Position numbers and translations under genes: made by a program | Notes under the pieces: generated by a model | The model's input: only the letters and a program-made list of their open reading frames with translations | Told to the model about the DNA's origin: nothing | The model's database searches: none | Shown: positions 23,476 to 31,770 of the stretch, piece by piece | How the letters are laid out: each line of letters starts with the position of its first letter | Position numbering within the stretch: position 1 is the first letter of the stretch | From: Paraconexibacter algicola | Lineage (GTDB): Bacteria > Actinomycetota > Thermoleophilia > Solirubrobacterales > Solirubrobacteraceae | Direction of reading: 5' to 3' | Assembly (NCBI RefSeq): GCF_003044185.1 | Contig: NZ_PYYB01000003.1 | Coordinates: forward strand, 1-64,000 | DNA: 64,000 bases

Positions 23476-24615
23476 TCAGCGCACCACCACCGCGTACGCC
23501 CCGCCCGGGCTGCGCCGCAGCTCGCCGAGCAGCTCGAGCTCGCTGAGCGCGGCGAGCACCTCGAGCAGCCGGGCGGGGTCCCGCTCGATCGTCCCGGGGG
23601 TCGTGCGCCCGTCGGCGACCGCGTCGCGGACCGCCTGCAGGTGCGGCGGCAGCGCGGCCGCTCCACCGACCCGCGGCGCGGTCGGACCGTCGTGCGCCCG
23701 GCGCAGGTCGGCGAGGGCCTGCCCGAGCAGCCCGTCGAGCAGGTCGGCCGGCTCCAGCACGAGGTGGGCGCCGTCGCGCAGCAGCAGGTTCGTCCCGCGG
23801 CAGCGCGGGCTCGCGGCCCGGCCGGGCACCGCGGCGACGTCGCGGCCGAGCTGCATCGCGAAGTCCGCGGTGATCAGCGACCCGGACCGCTCGGCCGCCT
23901 CGACGACGAGCGTCAGGCGGGCCAGGCCGGCGATGATCCGGTTGCGGGCCGGGAACGCCCAGCGGAACGGCGGCGTGCCCGGTGGCAGCTCGGAGACGAT
24001 CGCGCCGGCCCGCGCGACCCGCTCGCCGAGCGCGTGCTTGGTCCGCGGGTACGTGCGGTCCGCCCCGGTCGCCAGCACCGCGATCGTCGTGCCGCCGGCC
24101 TCGAGCGCGCCCTCGTGGGCGGCCGAGTCGACGCCGAGCGCCAGGCCACTGACGACGGTCACGCCGGCGGCCGAGAGCGCCCGACCGATGCCCCGGGCCA
24201 TCTCGAGCGCCTCGGGGCCGGCGCGGCGCGCCCCGACGACGGCGACGCAGCAGGGCGTGGTGTCGGGGTCCGCGGTCCCGGCGAGCCGCTCCAGCGCGCC
24301 GGGGCCACCGCGGACGTGCAGCACCGCGGGCGCGGACGGGTCCTCGAGCAGCTGCCTCGGGTACCCGGGGTCGTGGCGGCAGACCACGGCGAGGCCGGCC
24401 CGTGACGCCTCCTCCGCCGCCCGCTCGGGGCGGAACGCGGCGTGGGCGGCCGCGAGGGCCGGGCGCCGCTCGCCCGCGAGCGCGGCGAGCAGCTGGTCGT
24501 CGTCGAGGGCGAGCACGTCGCGCAGCGCCCGCCGCGTGCGCGAGGCCCGCTCGAGGTGCGGGGCGAGCGCACCGAGGAGCCACGTGCGGCGCAGGCAGTC
24601 CGGGCACGCGCTCAT
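23476..24615 (-). CDS. dprA: DNA-processing protein DprA
   Basis: 379 residues from ATG 24615, overlapping the comM stop by ATGA. It loads RecA on incoming single-stranded DNA during transformation. The Rossmann-like core covers about 95-300: VGARRAGPEALEMARGIGRA, VVSGLALGVDSAAHEGALEA, AVLATGADRTYPRTKHAL, PPFRWAFPARNRIIAGL, EAAERSGSLITADFA. The C-terminal 70 residues form a winged-helix-like DML1 domain. The N-terminus begins with a CPDCLRR pair of cysteines, as in related Thermoleophilia proteins from memory. With comM it suggests natural competence potential, though pili genes are not in the window. Confidence 0.92.
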   Translation of the reverse strand: MSACPDCLRRTWLLGALAPHLERASRTRRALRDVLALDDDQLLAALAGERRPALAAAHAAFRPERAAEEASRAGLAVVCRHDPGYPRQLLEDPSAPAVLHVRGGPGALERLAGTADPDTTPCCVAVVGARRAGPEALEMARGIGRALSAAGVTVVSGLALGVDSAAHEGALEAGGTTIAVLATGADRTYPRTKHALGERVARAGAIVSELPPGTPPFRWAFPARNRIIAGLARLTLVVEAAERSGSLITADFAMQLGRDVAAVPGRAASPRCRGTNLLLRDGAHLVLEPADLLDGLLGQALADLRRAHDGPTAPRVGGAAALPPHLQAVRDAVADGRTTPGTIERDPARLLEVLAALSELELLGELRRSPGGAYAVVVR

Positions 24616-26129
24616 GCCGCGAGCTCCTCGAGGTCGTGGCGCAGGCCCAGCGCCACGAGCACGTCGCCCGCCCGCACGTCGTCGCGGCCGTCGAGGTCCG
24701 CGAGCGTGCGCGCGAGCCGCAGCGTGCGGTGGCGGCCCCGGGGGCTCAGCCGCCCGGTCGCGTAGGCGCGATCCAGGTGCGCGTGCGCGTCGGCGTCGAG
24801 CCGCACGCAGTCGCGCACCGCTCGCGCGTCGAGCTCGGCGTTGCACGTCACGCCGGTGCGGGCGCTGCGCGCCTCCTGCTGCCACCGCGCCCGGGCGACC
24901 CGCTCGCGCACCGCCGCCGAGGTCGTCGCCGGGGGCGCCGACAGCTCGGCCTGGCTGGGCCGCGGCACCTGGGCGACGACGTCGAAGCGGTCGAGCAGCG
25001 GTCCGCTGATCCGCCGGCGGTAGCGCAGGTGGTCCGCCTCGCCGCAGCGGCAGCGGTCCCCGTCGCCTGCGTGCCCGCACGGACACGGGTTCATCGCCGC
25101 GACGAGCATGAAGCGCGCGGGGAAGACCGCGGTCTGCTGCCCGCGGATCACGACGACCCGCCCGTCCTCCAGGGGCTGGCGCAGCGTGTCGAGGACGTGC
25201 CGGGGGAACTCGGGCAGCTCGTCGAGGAACAGCACGCCGCGGTGCGCGAGGGTCACCTCCCCGGGGCGTGGGATGCTCCCGCCGCCCACGAGCGCGGACG
25301 CCGACGTGGTGTGGTGCGGTGCGCGGAACGGCCGCTCACGCGCCAGTCCGCCGACCCGCAGCCCGGCGACGCCCTGGATGCGGGTGACCTCGACCGCCTC
25401 CTCGCCCCGCAGCGGCGGCAGGATCGACGGCACGCGGCGGGCGAGCATCGTCTTCCCGGTTCCGGGCGGGCCGTTGAGCAGGATGTTGTGGCCCCCGGCG
25501 GCGGCGATCGTCAGCGCCTCGACGACCGCCGCGTGCCCGCGGACGTCGGCGAGGTCCAGCGGGCGGTCGGCGTCCGGCGCGGGCAGCTCCCGCGGCGCCG
25601 CCGGACCGCCGTCCACCGCCTCCCCGGCGAGGATCCGCACGACGTCCTGCAGCGTGCGCGCCCCGTGGACCGCGATGCCGTCCACGAGCGCCGCCTCGCC
25701 CGCGCTCTCGGCGCAGAGGATCAGGCCGGCGAGGCCGGCGTCGCGCGCGCCCTCGGCGACCGCGAGGGCGCCCTGGACCGGGCGCAGCTCGCCGCTGAGC
25801 GCCAGCTCCCCGAACACGCCGAGCGACGCGAGCCGCGCGGGCTCGACCTGCCCGCCGGCGGCGAGGATCGCGCACGCGATCGCCAGGTCGAAGCCCGGAC
25901 CGTGCTTGTGCAGCGAGGCGGGCGCGAGGCTGACGGTGACGCGGTTGTCCGGGAACTTCAGGCCGCAGTTGCCGATCGCGGCCTGGACCCGCTCGCGGGA
26001 CTCGCGGACCGCCCGGTCGACGAGCCCGACGACCGTGAAGGCCGGCAGGCCCGACCGCAGGTCCGCCTCGACGGTGACGCGCCGCGGGACGAGCCCGTCG
26101 ACGTGGAAGGTGGTGACACGGCTGAGCAC
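24612..26129 (-). CDS. comM: Mg-chelatase-type AAA ATPase ComM/YifB
   Basis: 505 residues from the GTG at 26129 (VLSRVTTFHVDGL); the frame is open further upstream but without similarity. ComM is a hexameric helicase that helps branch migration during transformation. The N-terminal ChlI domain has GLPAFTVVGLVDRAVRESRE and KFPDNRVTVSLAPA. The AAA core has GPPGTGKTMLARR (Walker A), GVLFLDELPEF (Walker B) and the MNPCPCGHAGD zinc-like loop with RCRCGE. The C-terminal lid has SPRGRHRTLRLARTLADL. It is joined to dprA by a 4-base overlap. Confidence 0.92.
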   Translation of the reverse strand: MLSRVTTFHVDGLVPRRVTVEADLRSGLPAFTVVGLVDRAVRESRERVQAAIGNCGLKFPDNRVTVSLAPASLHKHGPGFDLAIACAILAAGGQVEPARLASLGVFGELALSGELRPVQGALAVAEGARDAGLAGLILCAESAGEAALVDGIAVHGARTLQDVVRILAGEAVDGGPAAPRELPAPDADRPLDLADVRGHAAVVEALTIAAAGGHNILLNGPPGTGKTMLARRVPSILPPLRGEEAVEVTRIQGVAGLRVGGLARERPFRAPHHTTSASALVGGGSIPRPGEVTLAHRGVLFLDELPEFPRHVLDTLRQPLEDGRVVVIRGQQTAVFPARFMLVAAMNPCPCGHAGDGDRCRCGEADHLRYRRRISGPLLDRFDVVAQVPRPSQAELSAPPATTSAAVRERVARARWQQEARSARTGVTCNAELDARAVRDCVRLDADAHAHLDRAYATGRLSPRGRHRTLRLARTLADLDGRDDVRAGDVLVALGLRHDLEELAA

Positions 26130-26307
26130 GCCGCCGACGCTAGGCGCGGTCGTCGTCGCGGCGCAGCATCGGATCGTGGCGCAACCGTGCCGATCCGGCC
26201 ACGAACCCCGTGACATCGCGAGGCCCGCGGACAGATCCGGAGTTCCGGCACGGTCCCGTGACGATCCCGTGCTGCGCCGGCACCCGGGGGCTCCTAGCGT
26301 CGACGCC

Positions 26308-26676
26308 ATGCCCAAGAACGACCTGCGCCAACGCCTCGGACGGACCGGGGAGACCTACGCGGCCGAGCACCTGGAGCGGCTCGGGTACGCGATCGTCGCG
26401 CGCAACCACCGCACGCGCCACGGGGAGATCGACCTCGTCGCCTGCGACGGCCACACGCTCGTGATCTGCGAGGTCAAGACGCGCCGCGGCACGGGCAGCC
26501 CGTGGGACTCGCTGCACGACCGCAAGCGTCGGCAGGTGCGGCGCATGGCGTCCGCCTACCTCGCCGGGGACCACGACCGGCCCCGCGTGCCGGCGGTGCG
26601 GATCGACGCGATCGGCGTGGTCCTGGACTCCCGCGACCGGCTCGTGCGCCTCGAGCACCTCGAGGGGGCGATGTGA
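26308..26676 (+). CDS. yraN: YraN/UPF0102 family nuclease-like protein
   Basis: 122 residues. The restriction-endonuclease-like fold shows the E/HGEIDLVACDG and CEVKTRRG motifs with the catalytic E, D and E-x-K, then a PWDSLHDRKRRQVRRMA helix. YraN-family proteins are putative Holliday-junction or single-strand nucleases; function is not settled. It is commonly beside rnhB, as here: the two genes are convergent with 3 bases between stops. The ATG at 26308 follows 178 bases with no supported gene, which hold the promoter regions of yraN and comM. Confidence 0.88.
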   Translation: MPKNDLRQRLGRTGETYAAEHLERLGYAIVARNHRTRHGEIDLVACDGHTLVICEVKTRRGTGSPWDSLHDRKRRQVRRMASAYLAGDHDRPRVPAVRIDAIGVVLDSRDRLVRLEHLEGAM

Positions 26677-26679
26677 TTG

Positions 26680-27387
26680 TCAGCCGAGTGACAGCTGCTG
26701 GTAGGCCGTCGACTGGAACGACAGCCGGTGCAGCGGCGAGACGCCCTGGCGCTGGATCGCCGCCCGGTGCTCGGGTGAGGAGTAGCCCTTGTGCCCCGCG
26801 AACGACCAGCCGGGGTGGCGCACGTCGGCGCGCTGCATGAAGCGGTCGCGCGAGACCTTCGCGAGGATCGAGGCCGCCGCGATCGCGGCGCTCGTCGCGT
26901 CGCCCTCCACGATCGCGCGCTGCTCGTAGGGCATCTCCGCCACGCGGAACCCGTCGACCAGGCAGACGGTCCCGGGCCGGGCGACCCGCATCAGGGCGTC
27001 GCGGAGCGCCTGCAGGTTCGTGCGGTGCAGGCCGCGCTCGTCGAGCGCCGGCACGCACCGCGAGACCACCGCGCTGCGCGCGGCGAGCCGCAGCACGACC
27101 GGGTAGAGCGCCTCGCGCGCCTCCTCGCTGTGCTGCTTGCTGTCGTTGAGCAGGCCGAGCGCGCGGACCTCCTGCGGGCCGACGCGGTCGAGGTCCAGCA
27201 GGACGGCCGCCGCCACGAGCGGTCCGGCGAGACATCCACGACCGGCCTCGTCGGCCCCGGCCACGAACCGCGCACCGATCGCGCGGTCGTGCTGGACGAG
27301 CTTGCGGCCCGTGCGCTTCGGGCCGGTGGTCCGGGTCCTAGAGGAGCCCGATCCGCTTGGGCGGCCAGTAGGTCGCGAAGGCGCCAC
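26680..27387 (-). CDS. rnhB: ribonuclease HII
   Basis: About 235 residues. It cleaves the RNA strand of RNA-DNA hybrids and removes misincorporated ribonucleotides. Motifs: FVAGADEAGRGCLAGPLVAA (catalytic Asp-Glu), LLNDSKQHSEEARE, CLVDGFRV (Asp), GDATSAAIAAASILAKVSRD and GYSSPEHRAAI. The start is uncertain: GTG 27387 is used, which overlaps lepB by 50 bases; an ATG at 27444 is also in frame and the GTG at the Val of FVAGADEAG is probably too late. It is the last gene of the rpsP-rimM-trmD-rplS-lepB operon. Confidence 0.88.
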   Translation of the reverse strand: MAPSRPTGRPSGSGSSRTRTTGPKRTGRKLVQHDRAIGARFVAGADEAGRGCLAGPLVAAAVLLDLDRVGPQEVRALGLLNDSKQHSEEAREALYPVVLRLAARSAVVSRCVPALDERGLHRTNLQALRDALMRVARPGTVCLVDGFRVAEMPYEQRAIVEGDATSAAIAAASILAKVSRDRFMQRADVRHPGWSFAGHKGYSSPEHRAAIQRQGVSPLHRLSFQSTAYQQLSLG

Positions 27388-27946
27388 CGATGATCCACTT
27401 CTTCGGGACGGGGCCCCAGAACCGGCTGTCGTCGGACTCTCCACGGTTGTCGCCCATCATGAAGAAGTGCCCGGCGGGAACGGTGAAGGTCCGCGGCAGG
27501 TCGCAGCCCTGGCCGCCACCGCACGCGCGGATGTAGTCGTCCTTCTCGCGCTTGCCGTTGCGGAAGACGTGGCCGTCGCGGATCGAGATCCGGTCGCCGC
27601 CGACGCCGACGACGCGCTTGATGAAGTTCACGTCGGCGCGGTCGCCGGTCGGCTTGTCGCAGGCCTGGTCCTCCGGCTTCTGCGGGTTGCCGCACGTGTT
27701 CGACTCCGAGCCCGACGGCGGGTGGAAGACGACGACGTCCCCCACCGACGGGTCGCTGAAGTTGTTGCCCAGCCGGTTGACCAGCACGCGCTGGCCGACC
27801 GTGAGCGTCGGGACCATCGACTCGGACGGGATCCGGTACGGCTTGACGATGAACGCCTGGATCGCCAGCGCGAGACCGATCGCGACCGCCACGATCACGA
27901 CGGTCTCGAGGATCGAGCCGCCGGCGGACTTCTCCGACTTCGCCAC
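27338..27946 (-). CDS. lepB: signal peptidase I
   Basis: 202 residues. It removes signal peptides on the outer face of the membrane. An N-terminal TM anchor spans about 12-32 (LETVVIVAVAIGLALAIQAF). The catalytic Ser is Ser43 in IPSESMVPTL and the general base Lys110 in FIKRVVGVGGD. The conserved GDNRGESDDSRFWGPVP box follows. An insertion with two cysteines (NTCGNPQKPEDQACDK) and another pair (RACGGGQGCD) may form outside disulfides. It lies 14 bases downstream of rplS. Confidence 0.92.
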   Translation of the reverse strand: MAKSEKSAGGSILETVVIVAVAIGLALAIQAFIVKPYRIPSESMVPTLTVGQRVLVNRLGNNFSDPSVGDVVVFHPPSGSESNTCGNPQKPEDQACDKPTGDRADVNFIKRVVGVGGDRISIRDGHVFRNGKREKDDYIRACGGGQGCDLPRTFTVPAGHFFMMGDNRGESDDSRFWGPVPKKWIIGGAFATYWPPKRIGLL

Positions 27947-27960
27947 CGGCGCCGACCCGC

Positions 27961-28557
27961 CTACGCCTTGTCGTCGGCCGGGGCGTCGCCCTCGGCCGCA
28001 GCCTCGGCCTGCGCCTCGGCGGCCGGCTCCTCGGCGGGCGCGTCCGACACGGGCGCCTCCGCCTCGGGCGTGTCGGCCGCGGTCTCCTCGACCTCGGCCT
28101 CCGCGGCCTCCGCCTCGGCGGCCTGGGCCGCAGCGGCCTCCGCCTCGGCCGCGGCGGCGGCCTCCGCGGCGGGATCGTGCAGCAGACCGGCCTCGACGAC
28201 CTGCTCGGGGCCGACGTAGCGCTTCTCGCGGACGCGGGCGCGCTTGCCGACGCGGTCACGCAGGTAGTAGAGCTTCGCGCGACGGACGTCACCGCGGGCG
28301 GCGACCTCGATCTTCTCGATCTTCGGCGAGTGCAGCGGGAACGTGCGCTCCACGCCGACGCCGAACGACTGCTTGCGCACGGTGAAGGTCTCGCGGGCCC
28401 CGTGGCCCTGGCGCTTGATGACGACGCCCTCGAAGACCTGGGTACGACGGCGCGTGCCCTCGATCACCTGGAAGTGGACCTTGACCCGGTCGCCGGGCTG
28501 GAAGGAGGGGACGCGGCGCAGCTGCGCGCGCTCGATGGAGTCGATGACGGTGCTCAT
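27961..28557 (-). CDS. rplS: 50S ribosomal protein L19 with long Ala/Glu C-terminal extension
   Basis: 198 residues, whereas L19 is usually about 115. Residues 1-115 are normal L19 ([60 protein letters not shown]). From about residue 125 on the protein is almost only Ala, Glu, Pro and Asp, probably disordered and negatively charged. Similar tails occur on ribosomal proteins of some actinobacteria; the role is unknown. It lies 67 bases after trmD and 14 before lepB. Confidence 0.92.
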   Translation of the reverse strand: MSTVIDSIERAQLRRVPSFQPGDRVKVHFQVIEGTRRRTQVFEGVVIKRQGHGARETFTVRKQSFGVGVERTFPLHSPKIEKIEVAARGDVRRAKLYYLRDRVGKRARVREKRYVGPEQVVEAGLLHDPAAEAAAAAEAEAAAAQAAEAEAAEAEVEETAADTPEAEAPVSDAPAEEPAAEAQAEAAAEGDAPADDKA

Positions 28558-28624
28558 GGCTAAAGGTGAAGGGCCGCGGGACGGACGGGCGTCTGGAGGC
28601 AGGGCCGGTCTCAGGCGCGACGGA

Positions 28625-29320
28625 TCATGGTAGCGGAGAGCCGCCCGAGGAGGCCCCACGCTCGTCGCTGCGTGCCCGGCGCCAGTTGCGGATCTCCTCG
28701 TGGTGCCCCGAGAGGAGCACGTCGGGGACCCGCCAGCCGCGGTACTCCGCGGGCCGCGTGTAGTGCGGGTACTCCGGGTTGCCGCCCAGCGCGGCGGAGA
28801 ACGACTCCTCCACCGCGGAGTCCGCGTGCCCGAGCGATCCGGGCAGCTTGCGCAGCACCGCGTCGGCCACGACCATCGCGGCGAGCTCGCCGCCCGCGAG
28901 GACGTACCGGCCGATCGAGAGGGTGTCCGAGCAGAAGTGCTGGACGATCCGCTCGTCGAAGCCCTCGTAGCGCCCGCACAGCAGCGTGATCGCCGGCTCG
29001 GCGGCCAGCTCGTCGACGTACGCGTCGTCGAGCACCCGGCCCCCGGGGGTCAGGGCGATGACCCGACGCTGCGAGCGCAGCTCCACCGGGTCGGTGTCGT
29101 AGAACGACCGCAAAGCCGCGTCCATGACGTCGACGCGCAGGACCATCCCGGCCCCGCCCCCGAACGGCGTGTCGTCGACCTGACCGCCGCTGAGCGTGGT
29201 GTGGTCGCGCGGGTTGAGCGTGCGCAGCTCGTGGCCGCCGCGCAGGGCGTTGGCGACGTGGCGCTGGTCGCGGAACCAGTCGAACCAGTCGGGGAAGAGC
29301 GTGACGACGTCCAGCTGCAT
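28625..29320 (-). CDS. trmD: tRNA (guanine-N1)-methyltransferase
   Basis: 231 residues from ATG 29320. It makes m1G37 in tRNAs with the SPOUT knot fold. Motifs: [69 protein letters not shown] (SAM-binding knot) and [20 protein letters not shown]. It is complete. It lies 5 bases after rimM, in the standard rpsP-rimM-trmD-rplS order. Confidence 0.94.
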   Translation of the reverse strand: MQLDVVTLFPDWFDWFRDQRHVANALRGGHELRTLNPRDHTTLSGGQVDDTPFGGGAGMVLRVDVMDAALRSFYDTDPVELRSQRRVIALTPGGRVLDDAYVDELAAEPAITLLCGRYEGFDERIVQHFCSDTLSIGRYVLAGGELAAMVVADAVLRKLPGSLGHADSAVEESFSAALGGNPEYPHYTRPAEYRGWRVPDVLLSGHHEEIRNWRRARSDERGASSGGSPLP

Positions 29321-29325
29321 GGTCC

Positions 29326-29832
29326 TCAGACCTCCTGTCCTTCGAGGAACGCCAGGTCGACGTCCACCCGGCGGGCGGCGACGTCGATGGTGCGGATCGC
29401 GTCGCGGACCATCGGCACGAGCAGCTCGGGGGCGCCCTCGCGCCGGACCTCGAGCACCTCGCACGAGGGGAGCGGCAGCATCCGCACGACGACCCCGACC
29501 GGCCGGTCGCCGTCGACGACCGCGCAGCCGGCCAGGTCCTCCGCCCAGTACTCCCCCTCGGGGAGCTCGGGCAGGTCCTCGCGGGCGACGAGCAGGTCCT
29601 GCCCGCGCAGCGCGAGCACGGCCTCCCGGGTCGTCGCGGCCGCCAGACGCAGGATCGGGCGGTCGTCGGTGCCCGCCCGGCGCTCGACCGTCGTCGCGGT
29701 GCCGTCCACGTGGACGGTCGCGCCGAGACCGAGCAGCAGGGGGCGGGGTCGCGTGACGTGGAAGCTGCCGTCGAGCCCGTGCGGCCTCCCCACGCGCCCG
29801 GCGCTCAGGAACGGCTCGGTGACGGCGCCCAT
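29326..29832 (-). CDS. rimM: 16S rRNA processing protein RimM
   Basis: 168 residues. RimM helps maturation of the 30S head and binds S19. The N-terminal RimM domain begins LSAGRVGRPHGLDGSFHVTR; the C-terminal PRC-barrel has YWAEDLAGCAVVDGDRPVGV and VPMVRDAIRTIDVAARRVDV. Length is normal. It lies between the KH-domain gene (7-base gap) and trmD (5-base gap). Confidence 0.92.
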   Translation of the reverse strand: MGAVTEPFLSAGRVGRPHGLDGSFHVTRPRPLLLGLGATVHVDGTATTVERRAGTDDRPILRLAAATTREAVLALRGQDLLVAREDLPELPEGEYWAEDLAGCAVVDGDRPVGVVVRMLPLPSCEVLEVRREGAPELLVPMVRDAIRTIDVAARRVDVDLAFLEGQEV

Positions 29833-29839
29833 CCGTGCG

Positions 29840-30094
29840 TCAGTCGACGATGTCGACGAGCACGCGGCGCTTCTCGCGGACCGCGGCGGCCTTCACGACG
29901 GTGCGGAGCGCGCTGGCGGTGCGACCGCCGCGGCCGATCACGCGGCCGTAGTCGTCGTCGCCGACCGCGAGCTCGAGGACGATCGTGCCGTCCTCCTCCA
30001 CGAACTGCTCGACCGAGACCTTGTCGGGGTGCTCGACGATCCGCCGGGTCAGGGACTCCAGCAGGTCGCGCAGCGGCGCCTCCGCCTCGGCCAT
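29840..30094 (-). CDS. khpA: KH-domain RNA-binding protein KhpA
   Basis: 84 residues with a single KH domain: LRDLLESLTRRIVEHPDKVS, LAVGDDDYGRVIGRGGRTAS (the GxxG loop GRGG) and LRTVVKAAA. KhpA, often with KhpB, binds many small and messenger RNAs. It lies 6 bases after rpsP and 7 bases before rimM, its usual place. Confidence 0.92.
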   Translation of the reverse strand: MAEAEAPLRDLLESLTRRIVEHPDKVSVEQFVEEDGTIVLELAVGDDDYGRVIGRGGRTASALRTVVKAAAVREKRRVLVDIVD

Positions 30095-30100
30095 GAGGTG

Positions 30101-30346
30101 CTAGGCCTCGATGCCCTGCGTCTTCAGGATCTTGCGGACCGAGTCGCTGGGCTGCGCGCCACGGCTGAGCCAGTCGCGGATCCGGTCCTCCTTGACGACG
30201 ATCGTCGAGGGCTCGGTCTGCGCGTTGTACTGCCCGACCGTCTCGATCACGCGGCCGTCGCGCGGCGAGCGCGAGTCGGCGACGACGATGCGCCAGATCG
30301 GATCCTTCTTGCCGCCCACACGGGTGAGCCGGAGTCGTACAGCCAC
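30101..30346 (-). CDS. rpsP: 30S ribosomal protein S16
   Basis: 81 residues: [40 protein letters not shown] and [20 protein letters not shown]. Normal length. GAGAGG lies before the start, so this gene is read from a leader, unlike ffh. The 69-base gap to the upstream ffh gene may hold a separate promoter. Confidence 0.95.
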   Translation of the reverse strand: MAVRLRLTRVGGKKDPIWRIVVADSRSPRDGRVIETVGQYNAQTEPSTIVVKEDRIRDWLSRGAQPSDSVRKILKTQGIEA

Positions 30347-30415
30347 GGGGTTCCTCTCAGAAACTTTGGAAATGCGGTGAAGGAGCGTAGACGATCGGCG
30401 CTCGGCGGCGCGTTC

Positions 30416-31747
30416 TCAGCGCTGCTTCATGAGCTGCGCCATGTCGGGCATCTTGCCCTTGCCGAGCTGCTTCATGACCTTGCGCATCTGGCCGAACTGC
30501 TTGACGAGGTTGTTGACCGCCTGCACGTTCGTGCCCGAGCCCTTGGCGATCCGCAGCCGCCGCGAGCCCTTGATGAGCTCCGGCCGGCGTCGCTCCTCCG
30601 GCGTCATCGAGAGGATGATCGCCTCGATGCGGTCGAGCTCGCGCTCGTCGACCTTCAGGCCCTTGAGCTGCTGGCCCGCGAAGCCGGGGATCATGCCCAG
30701 CAGCGAGGTCAGCGGGCCCATCTTGCGGATCTGCTTGAGCTGCCCGAGGAAGTCCTCGAGCGTGAACTCGTTGCGGCGCAGCTTGCGCTCGAGGTCCTTG
30801 GCCTGGTCCTCGTCGAACTGCGCCTCGGCCTTCTCGATGAGCGACATGACGTCGCCCATGCCGAGGATGCGCTGCGACATCCGGTCCGGGTGGAAGCGCT
30901 CGAACTGGTCGAGCTTCTCGCCCGTGGACGCGAACAGGATCGGCTTGCCGGTGACCGCCTTGACCGACAGCGCGGCGCCGCCGCGGGCGTCGCCGTCGAG
31001 CTTGGACATGACGACGCCGTCGAAGTTGACCGCCTCCGCGAACTGCTCGGCGACGTTGACCGCGTCCTGGCCGGTCATCGCGTCGACGACGAGCAGGATC
31101 GTGTGCGGCTTGACCGCCGCGCGGATCTGGACGAGCTCGTCCATCAGCGTGGCGTCGACGTGCAGGCGGCCGGCGGTGTCGACGATGAGGACGTCCTTGC
31201 CGTCCTGCTTGGCCCGATCGAGCGCCCAGCGGGCGATGTCGACCGGGTTCGCGTCGGTGCCCTGCTCGTAGACGGTCGCGCCGACCTGGCCGCCGACCTT
31301 CACGAGCTGGTCGACCGCGGCGGGCCGGTACACGTCGCACGCGGCGACCGCGACGGAGGAGTTGTGCTCCTCCTTGAGGTGCCGGGCGAGCTTCGCGGTC
31401 GCGGTGGTCTTGCCCGAGCCCTGCAGGCCCGCCATGAGGATGACCGTGGGCGGCCGCGGCGAGAAGCTGATGCCGGCCGAGGCGCCGCCCATGAGCGCGG
31501 CGAGCTCCTCGTTGACGATCTTGACGACCTGCTGCCCGGGGTTCAGCTGCCCCATGACGTCGGCGCCCATGCAGCGCTCGCGGACGGTCGTCGTGAACTC
31601 CTTGACGACCTTGAAGTTGACGTCCGCCTCGAGCAGCGCGAGGCGGATCTCCCGCATCGCCTTCTTGATGTCGTCCTCCGTCAGCGTGCCGTGGCCACGG
31701 ACGTCGGACAGGGTGGCCTGGAGCTTCTCGGAGAGCGCGTCGAACAC
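30416..31747 (-). CDS. ffh: signal recognition particle protein Ffh
   Basis: 443 residues from the GTG at 31747 (VFDALSEKLQATLSDVRG). It is the SRP GTPase that binds signal peptides. The NG domain has LMAGLQGSGKTTATAKLARH (G1), VLIVDTAGRLHVDATLMDEL (G3), VMSKLDGDARGGAALSV (G4) and the C-terminal M domain is methionine-rich (IRKMGPLTSLLGMIPGF, GSGTNVQAVNNLVKQFGQMR). GTG is chosen because TACACT, a -10-like hexamer, ends 7 bases before it and no ribosome site exists, so the message is probably leaderless. It is divergent from the MFS gene and heads the block towards rpsP. Confidence 0.95.
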   Translation of the reverse strand: MFDALSEKLQATLSDVRGHGTLTEDDIKKAMREIRLALLEADVNFKVVKEFTTTVRERCMGADVMGQLNPGQQVVKIVNEELAALMGGASAGISFSPRPPTVILMAGLQGSGKTTATAKLARHLKEEHNSSVAVAACDVYRPAAVDQLVKVGGQVGATVYEQGTDANPVDIARWALDRAKQDGKDVLIVDTAGRLHVDATLMDELVQIRAAVKPHTILLVVDAMTGQDAVNVAEQFAEAVNFDGVVMSKLDGDARGGAALSVKAVTGKPILFASTGEKLDQFERFHPDRMSQRILGMGDVMSLIEKAEAQFDEDQAKDLERKLRRNEFTLEDFLGQLKQIRKMGPLTSLLGMIPGFAGQQLKGLKVDERELDRIEAIILSMTPEERRRPELIKGSRRLRIAKGSGTNVQAVNNLVKQFGQMRKVMKQLGKGKMPDMAQLMKQR

Positions 31748-31754
31748 GCCGAGG

Positions 31755-31760
31755 AGTGTA
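31755..31760 (-). promoter_or_regulatory. candidate -10 element of leaderless ffh promoter
   Basis: On the minus strand TACACT is followed by 7 bases and then the GTG of ffh. The same hexamer precedes rpmB (60334-60339) by 10 bases. Placement fits a start of transcription at or near the start codon. Confidence 0.45.
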
Positions 31761-31770
31761 GAGGCCCCGG

